Below, piece by piece: positions 36,100-44,995 of a stretch of DNA of 64,000 bases. Source of the stretch: Sorangium cellulosum (GTDB lineage: Bacteria; Myxococcota_A; Polyangia; Polyangiales; Polyangiaceae); NCBI RefSeq assembly GCF_001589285.1, contig NZ_JEMA01000372.1, positions 58,114 to 122,113 of the forward strand. The letters are read 5' to 3'. Below the pieces are notes generated by a model. The model was not told the origin of the DNA, did not search any database, and saw nothing but the letters and a program-made list of their open reading frames with translations. The position numbers were made by a program, and so were the translations under genes. Each line of letters opens with the position of its first letter. The stretch's first letter is position 1.

Positions 36100-36280
36100 A
36101 GCCGATCACCCGCGTGGCTATCCACAAGGCTCTTTACAAAGCGGCCTCCGCCGCGGCATCACCAAGAGGCTCGGGCCGAACATTCTCCGGCACTCCTTGC
36201 GACTCACCTGCTCGAGGGCGGCCGCGACTCGGAGCGCCTCGGCGCCGAGTTCGGCATCACCATGGTGTTCAACACCTGGA
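36100..36280 (+). pseudogene. Frameshifted remnant of a tyrosine recombinase
   Basis: Pieces of the catalytic C-terminus of a phage/integron-type integrase are visible in different frames. First comes ITRVAIHKALYKAASAA, then ITKRLGPNILRHS, then ATHLLEGGRDSERL, and finally [12 protein letters not shown], recalling the integrase HxLRHSFATHLLE box and TTMIYTH box. At least two frameshifts separate them and the Tyr nucleophile is not recognisable. The remnant abuts the duplicated LOG fragment at 36281. Confidence 0.65.
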
Positions 36281-36442
36281 CGAGCGCGCACCCTGGAGCG
36301 CCGCGGCCATGACGCCGCTGAGCCCGCCGGTGAGCACCCGGAATCCTTGGTCGACGAGAGCCGCCCCGAGCTCGTGGGAAAGCGCGAGCCGCTCGGTCGT
36401 CGCGCGAGTGCTTCCGATCACGGCGGCAACGGGTCGGCGCAT
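36281..36442 (-). pseudogene. Duplicated 5' fragment of the LOG-like gene
   Basis: These 162 bases match 9230-9391, the first third of the LOG-like gene, with about eight differences by eye (about 95% identity) in the same orientation. The fragment encodes [15 protein letters not shown] and [18 protein letters not shown], then runs into unrelated sequence. It lacks the rest of the fold. The similarity begins exactly at the ATG and ends at 36281 next to an integrase remnant, suggesting a mobile-element-linked duplication. Confidence 0.88.
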
Positions 36443-36520
36443 CCTGTGTCCCCCAGAGCTCCAGGGTAGCCCCAAGCTGTGATCTCGGTAAAGGACGTCA
36501 GCGATGGTCGGTGAAAGGGC

Positions 36521-39500
36521 TTACCTCATTGGTGTACCGCGCTTTGTCCAGTAATCGTGATAGTTGCGGTACATCTGCTGCCAACTGTCATACTGTCCTC
36601 GATCACGTCGGAGGCGCTCCTTCCAGGCAGCGTCGACAGCGTGTCTCTTCTCTCCAGTATCAAGCCCATAGCGCTGAAATATGGTTTCGGTCGCCCAAGG
36701 GAACACCGCCAGCTCGGCGCACAGCGACGCGTACTGGGCTAGCGAAAGGATGGTCTCGGCTCCAGACGAAGCTGGCTCCCTGGACGGAGAAGGCGCCGGC
36801 GAGCTTCGGGAGCCAGGTCCGTGCACCTGCTCAACAGTCGGTGGCGAGCGCGACGACGGTGGCCCGGAGCCATCATCTGGCCGACGGAAAGGCATCACCG
36901 GGCCGCTTGGAATCACAGGCGTGCTTATGGTCATCGTCGAATCCGTGTCCGAGTCGAGCGGATGTCCTGAAAGCTGTGCTGTGTTTTCGACACCCTGTTC
37001 CGGAGGTGACTTCGCGGGGCGGAAGGGTAACGCGGACGCCACTGGAACCAGGGGGGCCGATAGCGTGCGGCCGGCGCTCTCAGACGGCGGTGGATCCATC
37101 TCACGCGTAGTGCTGCTCCGTGTTGAACCTGTGCTTTGGAAAGGTAGCACCCGCGGTGCCGAAAGCAGCTCCCCCGACATGGCTCTTGCAAGATCTACAC
37201 GGATTGTGATCGTCGCTGTTGGCTCTGAATCAACTGGGTCGGGTTGCTCCTCAGCTTGTCGCTCCGCAGGGCGGAACGGCAAGGTGACCTCGGGGACGAA
37301 GGCATCCATGGTCCTGACTGCATCGTCGTGCTCGTCCTCGGATACGTAGCTTCCAGGTCCTTCCGTCCACACCGACTCGAGGGGAAAAACTGGGCTCTGC
37401 GTCGGTGCATGCCCGGTGATAAAACCTGGGACGGCTGTCGTGTCGGGATGTCCAGGTCCGGGAACAAGTGACCGTGCAAGTGGGGTCATGCTAGCCCCCT
37501 CTTCGAGCGGCCATGACTCCCGCTCCCTTTGCCATGGAGGGGCGTCTCCCTCTGGGGAGAGAGGCACCGGAGCCGATGCTGACCCGAGCACTCGCGAGGG
37601 TAGGGGAAGGGCTGGTCGTTCGGGCTCTCTCGTCAGTCCATACGACCATGCACCCGGCGTGACCTTGAGCGCGGCCACGCGAGTCCGCAGGATGGACAGG
37701 TGATGGCGCTGACGCGCGACCCAGTCATGCGGCGAAAACTGAAAGTGCAGCCCTGTGACGAGCGTGAGCTCCAGGGCTGCCTCCTCGCGCGCCCCTGGCG
37801 GGGTGATGCGCGACTCCAGCTCATCAACTATCTGAAGGGGCGTGAACAGGGCGCCTCCCCGGATCTTCAGCCTGCCATCCAGGTGCGGCGCCTTGTCGCG
37901 AAGCCACGCGGCCCACCGCCTGGGATCTCTGACGATGCGCTCGACCTTGCGCATGGGGATCGGAATGCCGCCCGCCTCAGCGGCGCCTGGAGGGAGCTCG
38001 ACCTCCCATGGTTCCTCGATGGTCTCGCGCAGACCGGCCGCGGTGATCCGCTCCAGCGATTCGGCGGCAGCGGCGACAATCTCGCGATCCTGGTGCGCCA
38101 GGGCTTCGACCAGCGTCCCGAGCACGTCGCGGTGCCCGAAACGGCCGAGGCTGCGCATCAGGCTCGCTGTGGGCGCAGCGTTCGCGGCACCCAGGAGGCG
38201 GTCGAGATCGCTCGCGCGCCCCACGAGGCACAGGAGCGACGCTGCCCTCTGCGCGCGCGAGGCCGATGCGGGCGCGTCGAGCGCATTCCGCAGGAGCTGG
38301 ATAGCCGGAGCATGCCCGCGGCGGAGGAGCGACTCGATAGCGATAAGAGACAAGTCCTCATCGTCGGTCGCCGCGCAGATACGCTCGAGGCGGTCGATGG
38401 CGACGGACCGAGGGAGCGCGGTAGCGAGCGCCCGCACGACACGCCGGAAAATCTCCGGCTCGGAGCGCTCCAGCAGCGGAGCGACGACCTCATCGGAGAT
38501 GTTACCGCGGGCATGGAGGACATCGAGCGCGAAGGTCACGAGCTCCGGCCGCGAACTCGTGCTCAGATCGGCCATCGCGGCATCGATGGCGGGGCTGGGG
38601 GCAAGCCACAAGCCCTCGTACCAGCCGGGCAGCTCCTCGGGTGGGCTCTGCTTCAGCATCATCACCGCCGCGTTTACGGTGTCGTTTCCCTCGATGGACC
38701 CGAGCGCCAGCGCTGCTGCGAAGGCCCGCTCCGGATCCGGAGCCTTGGCCTCCGCATGGAAGAGGGACACGAGAGGCAGCCCGGGACCGCCGATGGCGGC
38801 AAAGGCGTCGAGGTTCTCCAAAAGACGCTGCTCGAACGGCTCTTGATCGAGCCATGTCTCGATCGCGTTCGGCTTGCGCAGGGCGCGGTGGATGGCGATG
38901 TCGTCGAGGCAGTCGCGGGCGAGCTGGCGCAGCACCTCGACCTCCTCCACGGCGGGCTCATAGGCGAGCGGGACCTGGTCGGCCGCGGCAAGAACCGGGG
39001 CAGATTCGGGCTCGGGCTCGACGTAGTGCTCTGCGATCGCGCCGGTGGCGACGGCGTCGGCCAGGGTCCGCAGCTCCGCGATGCTCACGGGACGCGGCAG
39101 GACGCGCGGCGGCGTCGGGGACGCCAGGATGGGAACAGCCGGATCAACGGCGACGTCGGGAAGCAGCGGGAGGCGCGGCGGTGCGTGCAGCTGCGGAACG
39201 CCGGTGCTAGCGCGAAAAGGACGCGGCGGAGGGCACGCCTCGGCGCGGCCGCCGACGAGCTCTGACCGGCGCGCGAGCTGCACTTGCGCCGCGGCATCGG
39301 CGCCGCGCCGCAGCGACGCCGCTGCCGCGTCGAGACGCGCGATCGCCCGCCCGAGCGGCGGGAACGCGGCGGGGTCGCCGAGACGGGCGAGCAGCGCGCG
39401 GCCCTCGGCGGCGCGCGCCGCGCCCTGGGTGAGCGCGTCGAGGTGGGCGAGGGCAATGGACGGATTGTCGAGCGCCACGTAGACACACGCGATCGCTTGG

Positions 39501-39655
39501 AGCAGGCGATCGCGCAGATCGACGCGGTCGAACGCGAGGGGGATGTCCGGAAGCGCGAAGAGCGCCTCCTCGATCGCATCGCGAGCTGCGCGGGCCGCGG
39601 TGTGGCCGGGACCGAGCGCGCTGCTCGATCCAGCGTGCCCAGGGGCGTCGCTCAT
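36521..39655 (-). CDS. HEAT-repeat protein of the T6SS locus
   Basis: The 1044-residue protein has an N-terminal helical region (about 1-105), a HEAT-like repeat section (about 230-530; units such as DEVVAPLLERSEPEIFRRVVRAL and DVLGTLVEALAHQDREIVAAAAE) and a globular segment around 540-680. A long Pro/Ser-rich disordered tail contains repeated LPFRP or MPFRR motifs (about 810-930), followed by a C-terminal helical patch. Such proteins with LPFR-type motifs accompany T6SS genes in myxobacteria and other proteobacteria. The ATG at 39655 overlaps the stop of the ketosynthase-like gene as ATGA. The role is probably scaffolding or effector loading; this is inferred from context. Confidence 0.7.
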   Translation of the reverse strand: MSDAPGHAGSSSALGPGHTAARAARDAIEEALFALPDIPLAFDRVDLRDRLLQAIACVYVALDNPSIALAHLDALTQGAARAAEGRALLARLGDPAAFPPLGRAIARLDAAAASLRRGADAAAQVQLARRSELVGGRAEACPPPRPFRASTGVPQLHAPPRLPLLPDVAVDPAVPILASPTPPRVLPRPVSIAELRTLADAVATGAIAEHYVEPEPESAPVLAAADQVPLAYEPAVEEVEVLRQLARDCLDDIAIHRALRKPNAIETWLDQEPFEQRLLENLDAFAAIGGPGLPLVSLFHAEAKAPDPERAFAAALALGSIEGNDTVNAAVMMLKQSPPEELPGWYEGLWLAPSPAIDAAMADLSTSSRPELVTFALDVLHARGNISDEVVAPLLERSEPEIFRRVVRALATALPRSVAIDRLERICAATDDEDLSLIAIESLLRRGHAPAIQLLRNALDAPASASRAQRAASLLCLVGRASDLDRLLGAANAAPTASLMRSLGRFGHRDVLGTLVEALAHQDREIVAAAAESLERITAAGLRETIEEPWEVELPPGAAEAGGIPIPMRKVERIVRDPRRWAAWLRDKAPHLDGRLKIRGGALFTPLQIVDELESRITPPGAREEAALELTLVTGLHFQFSPHDWVARQRHHLSILRTRVAALKVTPGAWSYGLTREPERPALPLPSRVLGSASAPVPLSPEGDAPPWQRERESWPLEEGASMTPLARSLVPGPGHPDTTAVPGFITGHAPTQSPVFPLESVWTEGPGSYVSEDEHDDAVRTMDAFVPEVTLPFRPAERQAEEQPDPVDSEPTATITIRVDLARAMSGELLSAPRVLPFQSTGSTRSSTTREMDPPPSESAGRTLSAPLVPVASALPFRPAKSPPEQGVENTAQLSGHPLDSDTDSTMTISTPVIPSGPVMPFRRPDDGSGPPSSRSPPTVEQVHGPGSRSSPAPSPSREPASSGAETILSLAQYASLCAELAVFPWATETIFQRYGLDTGEKRHAVDAAWKERLRRDRGQYDSWQQMYRNYHDYWTKRGTPMR

Positions 39656-40728
39656 GGCGCCTCCTCGCCCGAGAGCACCATCGCACCCCGCTCCGGACCG
39701 TCAGAGTGCGCGGCGATCAGCGCCGCTGGTCCGACCGCAGAGCGGGTCTGCCAGCGCACGAGCGCGATGGCGGCGAGCATCGCGGCGCTCGCCGCTCCGA
39801 CGTCGCCGACCTTTAGGAGCGGCTGGTCGTGGACCACGTCGCTCGTGAAGGCGGCATGGTTCCGCGCGAAGGCATACGACCATTCGTCGACCCGGTGGCG
39901 CTCGTTGGCCACATCCGTGAGGACCCACGCGACGGCGCGCGGGCCCAGCGCCGCCGCCTCCAGCGCGCGTCGCACCGCGTGGGTGATGCCGGAGCCCAGG
40001 GACGGCTCCTCCGAGCCCCACGGCCGAGGCTCGTCCTCGGTCGCCGCCGCGAGCAGGCGCCCGTGGCGCGGGAGCGAGCCCGCGCGCGCACGCGTGGCGA
40101 GGACCAGAAAGGCCGCGCCCTCGCCAGGAACGATGCCGTTCTCCGTGTCGAGGCCATGGAGCCGCAGCTCGGCGTCGAGGTGCTCGAGCGCGTCGGGATC
40201 GAAATAGCTATCGACGCCGCCCACGGCGATCGCCTCGTCCTCGCCGCGATGGAGCCGGGCGAGCGCTCGCTCGAACGCGGCGATACCGCCGCCGCGGCAC
40301 TGGGAGATGAGCTCGGAGCGCGCGTGGTCGAGGGCGACGCCGGCGCGGAACTCGAGCGTGCGGAGCAGGTCGCGCCGGAGCCGCGGGTCGAAGCCGGGGC
40401 GCGCGGCGCTCGGGAGCGCGACGATCACCGGCAGGGGGACATCCGCGCTCCGGGCTCGCTGCGACGTCCAGGGCGAGGCCGCCTGCACGAGCGCCGGGCC
40501 GGCGAGCGCGGCCAAGCGATCGAAGCCGATGACGTTGTCGGCGATGGAGCGCAGCCGCGCCGTGGCGATGCGTTCGCCATGCCGGTCGATAAGATGCGAC
40601 TCGCGGGGGACGAACTTCCGCGCGCGCGCGCTCATCGCGACCTGGAGCGCGGTCAGCCCGCTCGGGCTGCGGGCGCCTACGCCGACGATCGCGGCGTCTG
40701 CGGTGGGAGCGGAGCGAGGCCGTGCCAC
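39652..40728 (-). CDS. Degenerate beta-ketoacyl-synthase-like protein of the T6SS locus
   Basis: The 358-residue protein has the thiolase fold of ketoacyl synthases: an N-terminal DAAIVGVGARSPSGLT, a nucleophile-like ELISQCRGGGIAAFERAL, VGGVDSYFDPDALE and VPGEGAAFLVL. The two catalytic histidines are not where expected. The first region reads LTDVANERHRVDEW, and the second GH motif reads KVGDVGAASAAML, with Asp replacing His. It therefore probably does not make carbon-carbon bonds and may be a structural partner. It starts with GTG, 39 bp after the beta-propeller gene, and overlaps the HEAT gene. Proteins of this kind recur beside T6SS genes in this group, to my knowledge. Confidence 0.7.
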   Translation of the reverse strand: MARPRSAPTADAAIVGVGARSPSGLTALQVAMSARARKFVPRESHLIDRHGERIATARLRSIADNVIGFDRLAALAGPALVQAASPWTSQRARSADVPLPVIVALPSAARPGFDPRLRRDLLRTLEFRAGVALDHARSELISQCRGGGIAAFERALARLHRGEDEAIAVGGVDSYFDPDALEHLDAELRLHGLDTENGIVPGEGAAFLVLATRARAGSLPRHGRLLAAATEDEPRPWGSEEPSLGSGITHAVRRALEAAALGPRAVAWVLTDVANERHRVDEWSYAFARNHAAFTSDVVHDQPLLKVGDVGAASAAMLAAIALVRWQTRSAVGPAALIAAHSDGPERGAMVLSGEEAP

Positions 40729-40767
40729 GGGGGTCCGCCGGAACGCTCGCGGAGTCCGCGACGAGCG

Positions 40768-42990
40768 TCAAGGGCGCGCTGCCGGGCGCGGAACGCCGCG
40801 GATCTCGCAGCGAACCCCCTCCACCGTGGCAAAGAGGCGATCTCCGCGAGCGTAGATGTGCGCCACCCTCTCTTTGAGCTGAGCGACAAGGGCGAACCCG
40901 GCCTCGCTCACGGTGAAGATCGCCACGTCGCCGCCGGGGGTCCGGGTCGCGACGACCTCGCCGTCGAAGGCGCTCGCGAGCTCGGCGGCCTCGGCCATCG
41001 GAACATCGCTGATCTTCGCCAGGCCCTCCGCCTGGCGCTCGAACAGCTCGAGGCCGAAATGCGGGCCGAACAGGACCACGCGATCGCCAGGGGCGTACGC
41101 GCCTCCGTACGCCTCGCGGCGGGTGAGCCAGCGGACCTGGCCGCTCGGGAGCGCGATCTCGAGGACGTTGTTGGGCGGGATGGCACAGAGGAGAGCGCGC
41201 GTGCCGTCCCGCGAGAGCGAGAGCAGGCGGTAGCCGCCGCTCGGCAGCTCGAGCGGGCGCGGCGTGTCGTCAGTGGAGGCGAGCAGCGCGACGCGGACAT
41301 CGCTCTTTCCGCCGCGACTTCCGTGGTGGACGAGCGCCAGGTACGAGCCGCCTGCCCCCGCCACGACGTGGACACCGAGGGCGTCGTCGAACCGGGCGCG
41401 TACCGCCGCCGGGATCGGCTCAGCCGGTGGCACGTCGTCCACGGGCACGAGCGCCACCTCCCCCCGCTCGAGCAGCGCCGCCGCCTCCGCCGCGAGCCGC
41501 ACGCGCGGCGGGTCGCCGGTCGGCGCTGCGAACGCCGCCTCGTACGCCGCGTCGAGGCGGACGATCTCGGCGAGCTTGCCCTTGCTGTCGACGAAGAGCC
41601 GTCCGCCGCGCGCGAACGGGCCGCGCGCCTCCTGCTTGATCATGCCGATGACGCGGAGCTCGGCGTCCCGCAGGCCGAAGACCGTTGTCCCCGCCGTCCC
41701 CGAAGCTGTGGTCGCGACGAGGAAGCGGCCATCGCTCGTGATCGCAAGCTCGTGGTAGTCGCCCGGCAACGGGACGAAGTCCGCCGGGCGGAGCTCCGTC
41801 TCGTCTCGCGCGAGCAGGTGCAGGCCGCGCGTGGTGCTCGCTGCGATCCGCCCGTCCGGCAGGTAAAGTGCTTCGACCCAGTCGTCGTCGCCGGGGGCGT
41901 GCTCGACAGTCCAGAGGATCCGGGCCCTCACCTCGGGCAAGCTCACCTCGAAGAGGCTCCGCGCGTCCGCGTAGAGCGCCGCGCCGCCGTCGGGGCGCAG
42001 GCGGAGGACGCGCCGACCCGCGAGGCGCGGCAGATCGACGGTCCGTGGCGGGGGCCCCTCCGCATCGACGACCGCCAGGATGTTGCGCGTCGCATCCGGG
42101 CTGATGAGGGCGACGTAGGCGCCCGTCGCGGCGCGCTCGATGTGCCAGCGCGGCGTCGGGGGCTGCCTTGGCCGCGGAGGGGCGAGGGCCTCGCACGCGG
42201 CCGTCATCCACGCCGGCGCTTCGGGCGGCGGCGGCACGTCGCGCTCTTCGATCGGCATCAGCGCGATCCCGCCCTTCGCCGCGGCCTGCTTGAGCCGCCT
42301 GTCTGCTTCCGCGCGGGTGAGCTCATCCCGCGCCGCGGCTCGGGCCGCCTCGAACGCCGCATCCGGCGTGGCAGGCGGGAGCGAGGGGGCCTCGGTCGCC
42401 GGCAGATCCGGCGCCTTTCTCGGGGCGCCGAACGCCCGGTGGTAGCCGCCCGCGGGCGGGTGGGGCTCTGGCGCAGGCTTGTGCTCCTCGGTGAAACGAT
42501 CCCAGCTGCTGAGCCCGTGCCCGCTCGCGAACCCATAGACGACCTCGGTGATCGGGCGGACCTGGTGCAGCGCCCGAAGCACCTTCTCCACGTGGTCGAA
42601 GTACTTGGTGAATCCGGGCTCGTCCGGTCCGGGCGTCCCGGACGATTCGAACAATCGTACAAGCGCCCACGGACCCGACCACAGCCACGGCTGGTTTGCG
42701 GGCGGCGGTTCCACGAGGGTGCCGTGCGCCGCCTGCTCGAACGCCCTGGCGAGGGCGGCTCGACCCGCGTCGTCAGGGGCTTCCGCGAAGCGGATCTCGT
42801 AGGGGTGCCCGGTGACATGATCGCCGAAGTCGGTCGGGAGTCGGCCGTAGAAGAGGAACGGGAATCCGCCGTCCCTCTTCGTCGTGCGCTTCGCCGGCGG
42901 CTGCTTCGCGCCCCCGGGCGGGCTGGCTTCGCTCCCGGCTGTGACGCCCTCTCGTTTCGTCTTGGTCACGCTGGTCTTTCGAGCCGCCAT
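40768..42990 (-). CDS. T6SS-locus protein with beta-propeller domain
   Basis: The 740-residue protein starts at the ATG at 42990, with GGAGG about nine bases upstream; an earlier in-frame start is not supported. The first 40 residues are Lys/Thr-rich and basic. The region 40-200, with FPFLFYGRLPTDFGDHVTGH and a FTKYFDHVEKVLRALHQ segment, is a distinct domain that I cannot name. From about 290 onward there are repeated beta-propeller-like blades such as YHELAITSDGRFLVATT and LLSLSRDGTRALLCAIP. No signal peptide is present, so it is probably cytoplasmic. It is divergent from the DUF4150 gene and first in its operon with the ketosynthase-like and HEAT genes. Confidence 0.6.
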   Translation of the reverse strand: MAARKTSVTKTKREGVTAGSEASPPGGAKQPPAKRTTKRDGGFPFLFYGRLPTDFGDHVTGHPYEIRFAEAPDDAGRAALARAFEQAAHGTLVEPPPANQPWLWSGPWALVRLFESSGTPGPDEPGFTKYFDHVEKVLRALHQVRPITEVVYGFASGHGLSSWDRFTEEHKPAPEPHPPAGGYHRAFGAPRKAPDLPATEAPSLPPATPDAAFEAARAAARDELTRAEADRRLKQAAAKGGIALMPIEERDVPPPPEAPAWMTAACEALAPPRPRQPPTPRWHIERAATGAYVALISPDATRNILAVVDAEGPPPRTVDLPRLAGRRVLRLRPDGGAALYADARSLFEVSLPEVRARILWTVEHAPGDDDWVEALYLPDGRIAASTTRGLHLLARDETELRPADFVPLPGDYHELAITSDGRFLVATTASGTAGTTVFGLRDAELRVIGMIKQEARGPFARGGRLFVDSKGKLAEIVRLDAAYEAAFAAPTGDPPRVRLAAEAAALLERGEVALVPVDDVPPAEPIPAAVRARFDDALGVHVVAGAGGSYLALVHHGSRGGKSDVRVALLASTDDTPRPLELPSGGYRLLSLSRDGTRALLCAIPPNNVLEIALPSGQVRWLTRREAYGGAYAPGDRVVLFGPHFGLELFERQAEGLAKISDVPMAEAAELASAFDGEVVATRTPGGDVAIFTVSEAGFALVAQLKERVAHIYARGDRLFATVEGVRCEIRGVPRPAARP

Positions 42991-43102
42991 TCCGGAATCC
43001 TCCCTGCTCCGCGTCGGGCCGGGCGCGCCACGATCGGCGCTGTGCGTCGCGCGCCCCGCGCTGCCGCCGTGTATAGTCGCTTTCTGCCGGAGGGACCTCA
43101 GC
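42991..43102. promoter_or_regulatory. Divergent intergenic region driving both arms of the T6SS locus
   Basis: These 112 bp separate the ATG of the minus-strand propeller gene from the ATG of the plus-strand DUF4150 gene. Each gene has its own strong ribosome site at the edge (GGAGG at the minus-strand start, GGAGGG at 43089-43094 on the plus strand). Promoters in both directions are expected here. I do not see a confident consensus box. Confidence 0.5.
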
Positions 43103-43471
43103 ATGCCGCTCGTCAACCAGAAGAAGTTCGTCGCCAGCGTGTCGTCCGGGCACACCGCGGTGACGGCCGGGCCGCTCGACTTCTGTAAAACCCCGACGCC
43201 TGGTGGCCCGGTCCCGATGCCGTACCCGAACGTCGCGCTCTCGGCGACGATGGGCCCCGGCTACACCACGAAGACGCTCGTGCTCGGCACGCCCATGTGG
43301 ACGAAGAAGGGCAAGACGGCGATCTCGAACGGAGACCAGCCCGGCGTGGCCCTCGGCGTCGTGAGCAACAAGATCATGGGTATGTGCGAGATCATCATGG
43401 CCTCGAACGACGTGGACGCTGAGGGAGGCGCGGTCACGCGCACCGCCGACAAGGGCAACTCGAACACCTGA
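43103..43471 (+). CDS. DUF4150 PAAR-like T6SS spike-tip protein
   Basis: The 122-residue protein has the DUF4150 pattern: DFCKTPTPGGPVPMPYPN, ALSATMGPGYTTKTLVLG, and a late SNDVDAEGGAVTRTADKG. DUF4150 proteins resemble PAAR proteins that sharpen the VgrG spike and carry effectors. The ATG at 43103 has GGAGGG eight bases upstream, so the longer frame to 42884 is not used. It lies 9 bp before the nuclease candidate, the usual adaptor-then-effector order. Chains of this type are secreted with the T6SS needle. The assignment is firm. Confidence 0.9.
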   Translation: MPLVNQKKFVASVSSGHTAVTAGPLDFCKTPTPGGPVPMPYPNVALSATMGPGYTTKTLVLGTPMWTKKGKTAISNGDQPGVALGVVSNKIMGMCEIIMASNDVDAEGGAVTRTADKGNSNT

Positions 43472-43480
43472 GCGGCCATC

Positions 43481-44152
43481 ATGCAGGCTCCGACGAACGT
43501 CGTCCACGCTGGCCTCGGGCTCACCGAGGATCAGACGATGGATCTGCTCTGCCAGGCGTTCCGGCAGGCCGTGGATGATTACTGCGCCGCGCCGCAGGGG
43601 CAGCGCGGCGGCTTCAACAACTTCTTCTTCAACTCGCTGCGCAACCTGCCGCCCCCGAACACCCAGATGGGCCAGGCGCTCGCCGGGGAGATCGTGCGCG
43701 AGGCCCCGATCTTCGTGGGCGCAGTGCAGGGTACGGCCCAGGCCGTCGCGGCGGCGCCGACCGTCGCGGGCAACGTGGGGCCCGTGGCGCAGGCCCTGGC
43801 CGGCGCTTACCAGCAGGCCGCCGTCGGCCTCACCGGCGGGATGGGCGCCGTGACCGGCATGGTCGCCGGTCCCGTGGGCAACTGCCTCGGCATCGGGGCG
43901 ATGTTCCAGCGGGGGTTCGCCCGCTGGAGGGTGCTCGCTCAGAACGGCGTGCGGCTGCGATTTCCGGACGGGCTGATCGGCAACCGCATCGTCGAGGTCA
44001 AGGGGCCGGCGGACTGGTACCGGAACCCGAGGCAGCGCGCAGACTACCAGGCGTTCTGCGCGCCCAACGCGCCGCTGGAGCCGGACTGCGCGTCGTGCGA
44101 TGCGAACTGCGAGAACGGCCCCCTGCCGCGGGGCGACGACGGGTGCCGCTGA
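43481..44152 (+). CDS. Candidate T6SS nuclease effector with PD-(D/E)XK motif
   Basis: The 223-residue protein has a helical N-terminus (about 1-75) and a Gly/Ala-rich hydrophobic middle (about 76-145). Its C-terminal patch has RFPDGLIGNRIVEVKGP, giving Asp163 and Glu172-x-Lys174, then NPRQRADYQAF with a conserved-looking Gln and Tyr. This D...ExK...Q/Y arrangement is the hallmark of PD-(D/E)XK nucleases including restriction-like toxins. A Cys-rich tail (CASCDANC) follows. The gene directly follows the DUF4150 adaptor and precedes a DUF3396 immunity-family gene, the position expected of an effector. The Gly/Ala segment could aid translocation. Function is inferred from motif and context. Confidence 0.65.
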   Translation: MQAPTNVVHAGLGLTEDQTMDLLCQAFRQAVDDYCAAPQGQRGGFNNFFFNSLRNLPPPNTQMGQALAGEIVREAPIFVGAVQGTAQAVAAAPTVAGNVGPVAQALAGAYQQAAVGLTGGMGAVTGMVAGPVGNCLGIGAMFQRGFARWRVLAQNGVRLRFPDGLIGNRIVEVKGPADWYRNPRQRADYQAFCAPNAPLEPDCASCDANCENGPLPRGDDGCR

Positions 44153-44191
44153 GCCTGCGGCGGCGGGCCCTTTGCGAAGGAGGAGCGACGC

Positions 44192-44995
44192 GTGCCGCTG
44201 ATACGCCACCTGGATTTTGCGCAGCGCAGCCTCTCGGTCGCGTACCGCGCGAGCCCGGCCCCGCAGGAGCTCGTCGTGGACGTCGACGTCGCAGGGCCGC
44301 CGATGGCGCCGTTTGCGCCCATGGCGATGCGCGCGGTGGTCGACGCCATCAACGCCGGCGCCGCAGGGGGGGCGCTGTTCCCGCCGGCCGCCGGCTACGC
44401 CCGGCGCCTCGCCGGCCCATGGGATGAGCCCGATGGCCTCGGCGTGAGCTACCGCTGGGTCCTCGAGATTGCGGCCGTGGCGCCGGGCTTCCTCCGCAAC
44501 ATGGTCGAGGAGCTGCGGCGGGCTGGGATGAACCAGCCCGTTGTCCGGATGAGGATCGCCGGCGCTCTCCCGCTGGACAATAGCCCCCTTTCGGTGCGCG
44601 AGTCCCAGGTGCGCTCCTGGCTCGACGACCCGCGCGCCTACCTCGAGCCGTGGACACGGCCCGGCTTCCCCTTCCACGTCGTTTCCCGCAGCGAGGGGGC
44701 AACGCTCCGGGTCGAGCTGGCGCAGGCGATCGATCCCCCCTTGCGGCAGGCGCTTGAGGACCTGTCGGTCCAGTGGCTCAACGTCATCCGCAACTACGCC
44801 TCGCGGCAAGGGGAGGAGGTCCTGTTCAACCCGCACCGGATGTTGCCCGCGTTCGGGCAGGGCCGGGCCGAGTTCCGCGCCCATTACCCGGAGTTTCTCT
44901 ACGCCCGGGATCCGGCCGCCGCGGTGCTCGTCAATATGCTCACCCGCTTCCACGAGCGGGTCGCTCGCATCGCGCTCGTGGAGGTCGGCCTGTGA
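44192..44995 (+). CDS. Unknown protein between nuclease effector and DUF3396 gene
   Basis: The 267-residue protein starts at a GTG with a strong AAGGAGGAG ribosome site. It has an N-terminal LVVDVDVAGPPMAPFAPMAM segment, a helical middle (FLRNMVEELRRAGMN) and VQWLNVIRNYASRQGEEVLF followed by FRAHYPEFLYA. I recognise no domain. Its stop overlaps the GTG start of the DUF3396 gene (GTGA), so the two are made together. It might be a chaperone, a second immunity protein or an adaptor for the upstream nuclease. There is no signal peptide or membrane helix. Confidence 0.7.
   Translation: MPLIRHLDFAQRSLSVAYRASPAPQELVVDVDVAGPPMAPFAPMAMRAVVDAINAGAAGGALFPPAAGYARRLAGPWDEPDGLGVSYRWVLEIAAVAPGFLRNMVEELRRAGMNQPVVRMRIAGALPLDNSPLSVRESQVRSWLDDPRAYLEPWTRPGFPFHVVSRSEGATLRVELAQAIDPPLRQALEDLSVQWLNVIRNYASRQGEEVLFNPHRMLPAFGQGRAEFRAHYPEFLYARDPAAAVLVNMLTRFHERVARIALVEVGL

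Noticed and set aside
36100..36442. An integron attC site near the integrase remnant
   Set aside because: I could not find the paired core sites ending in GTTRRRY with proper spacing; the homology is explained by the LOG duplication.
39829..43188. A 1119-residue plus-strand open frame
   Set aside because: It is antisense to the ketosynthase-like and propeller genes and crosses the divergent promoter region.
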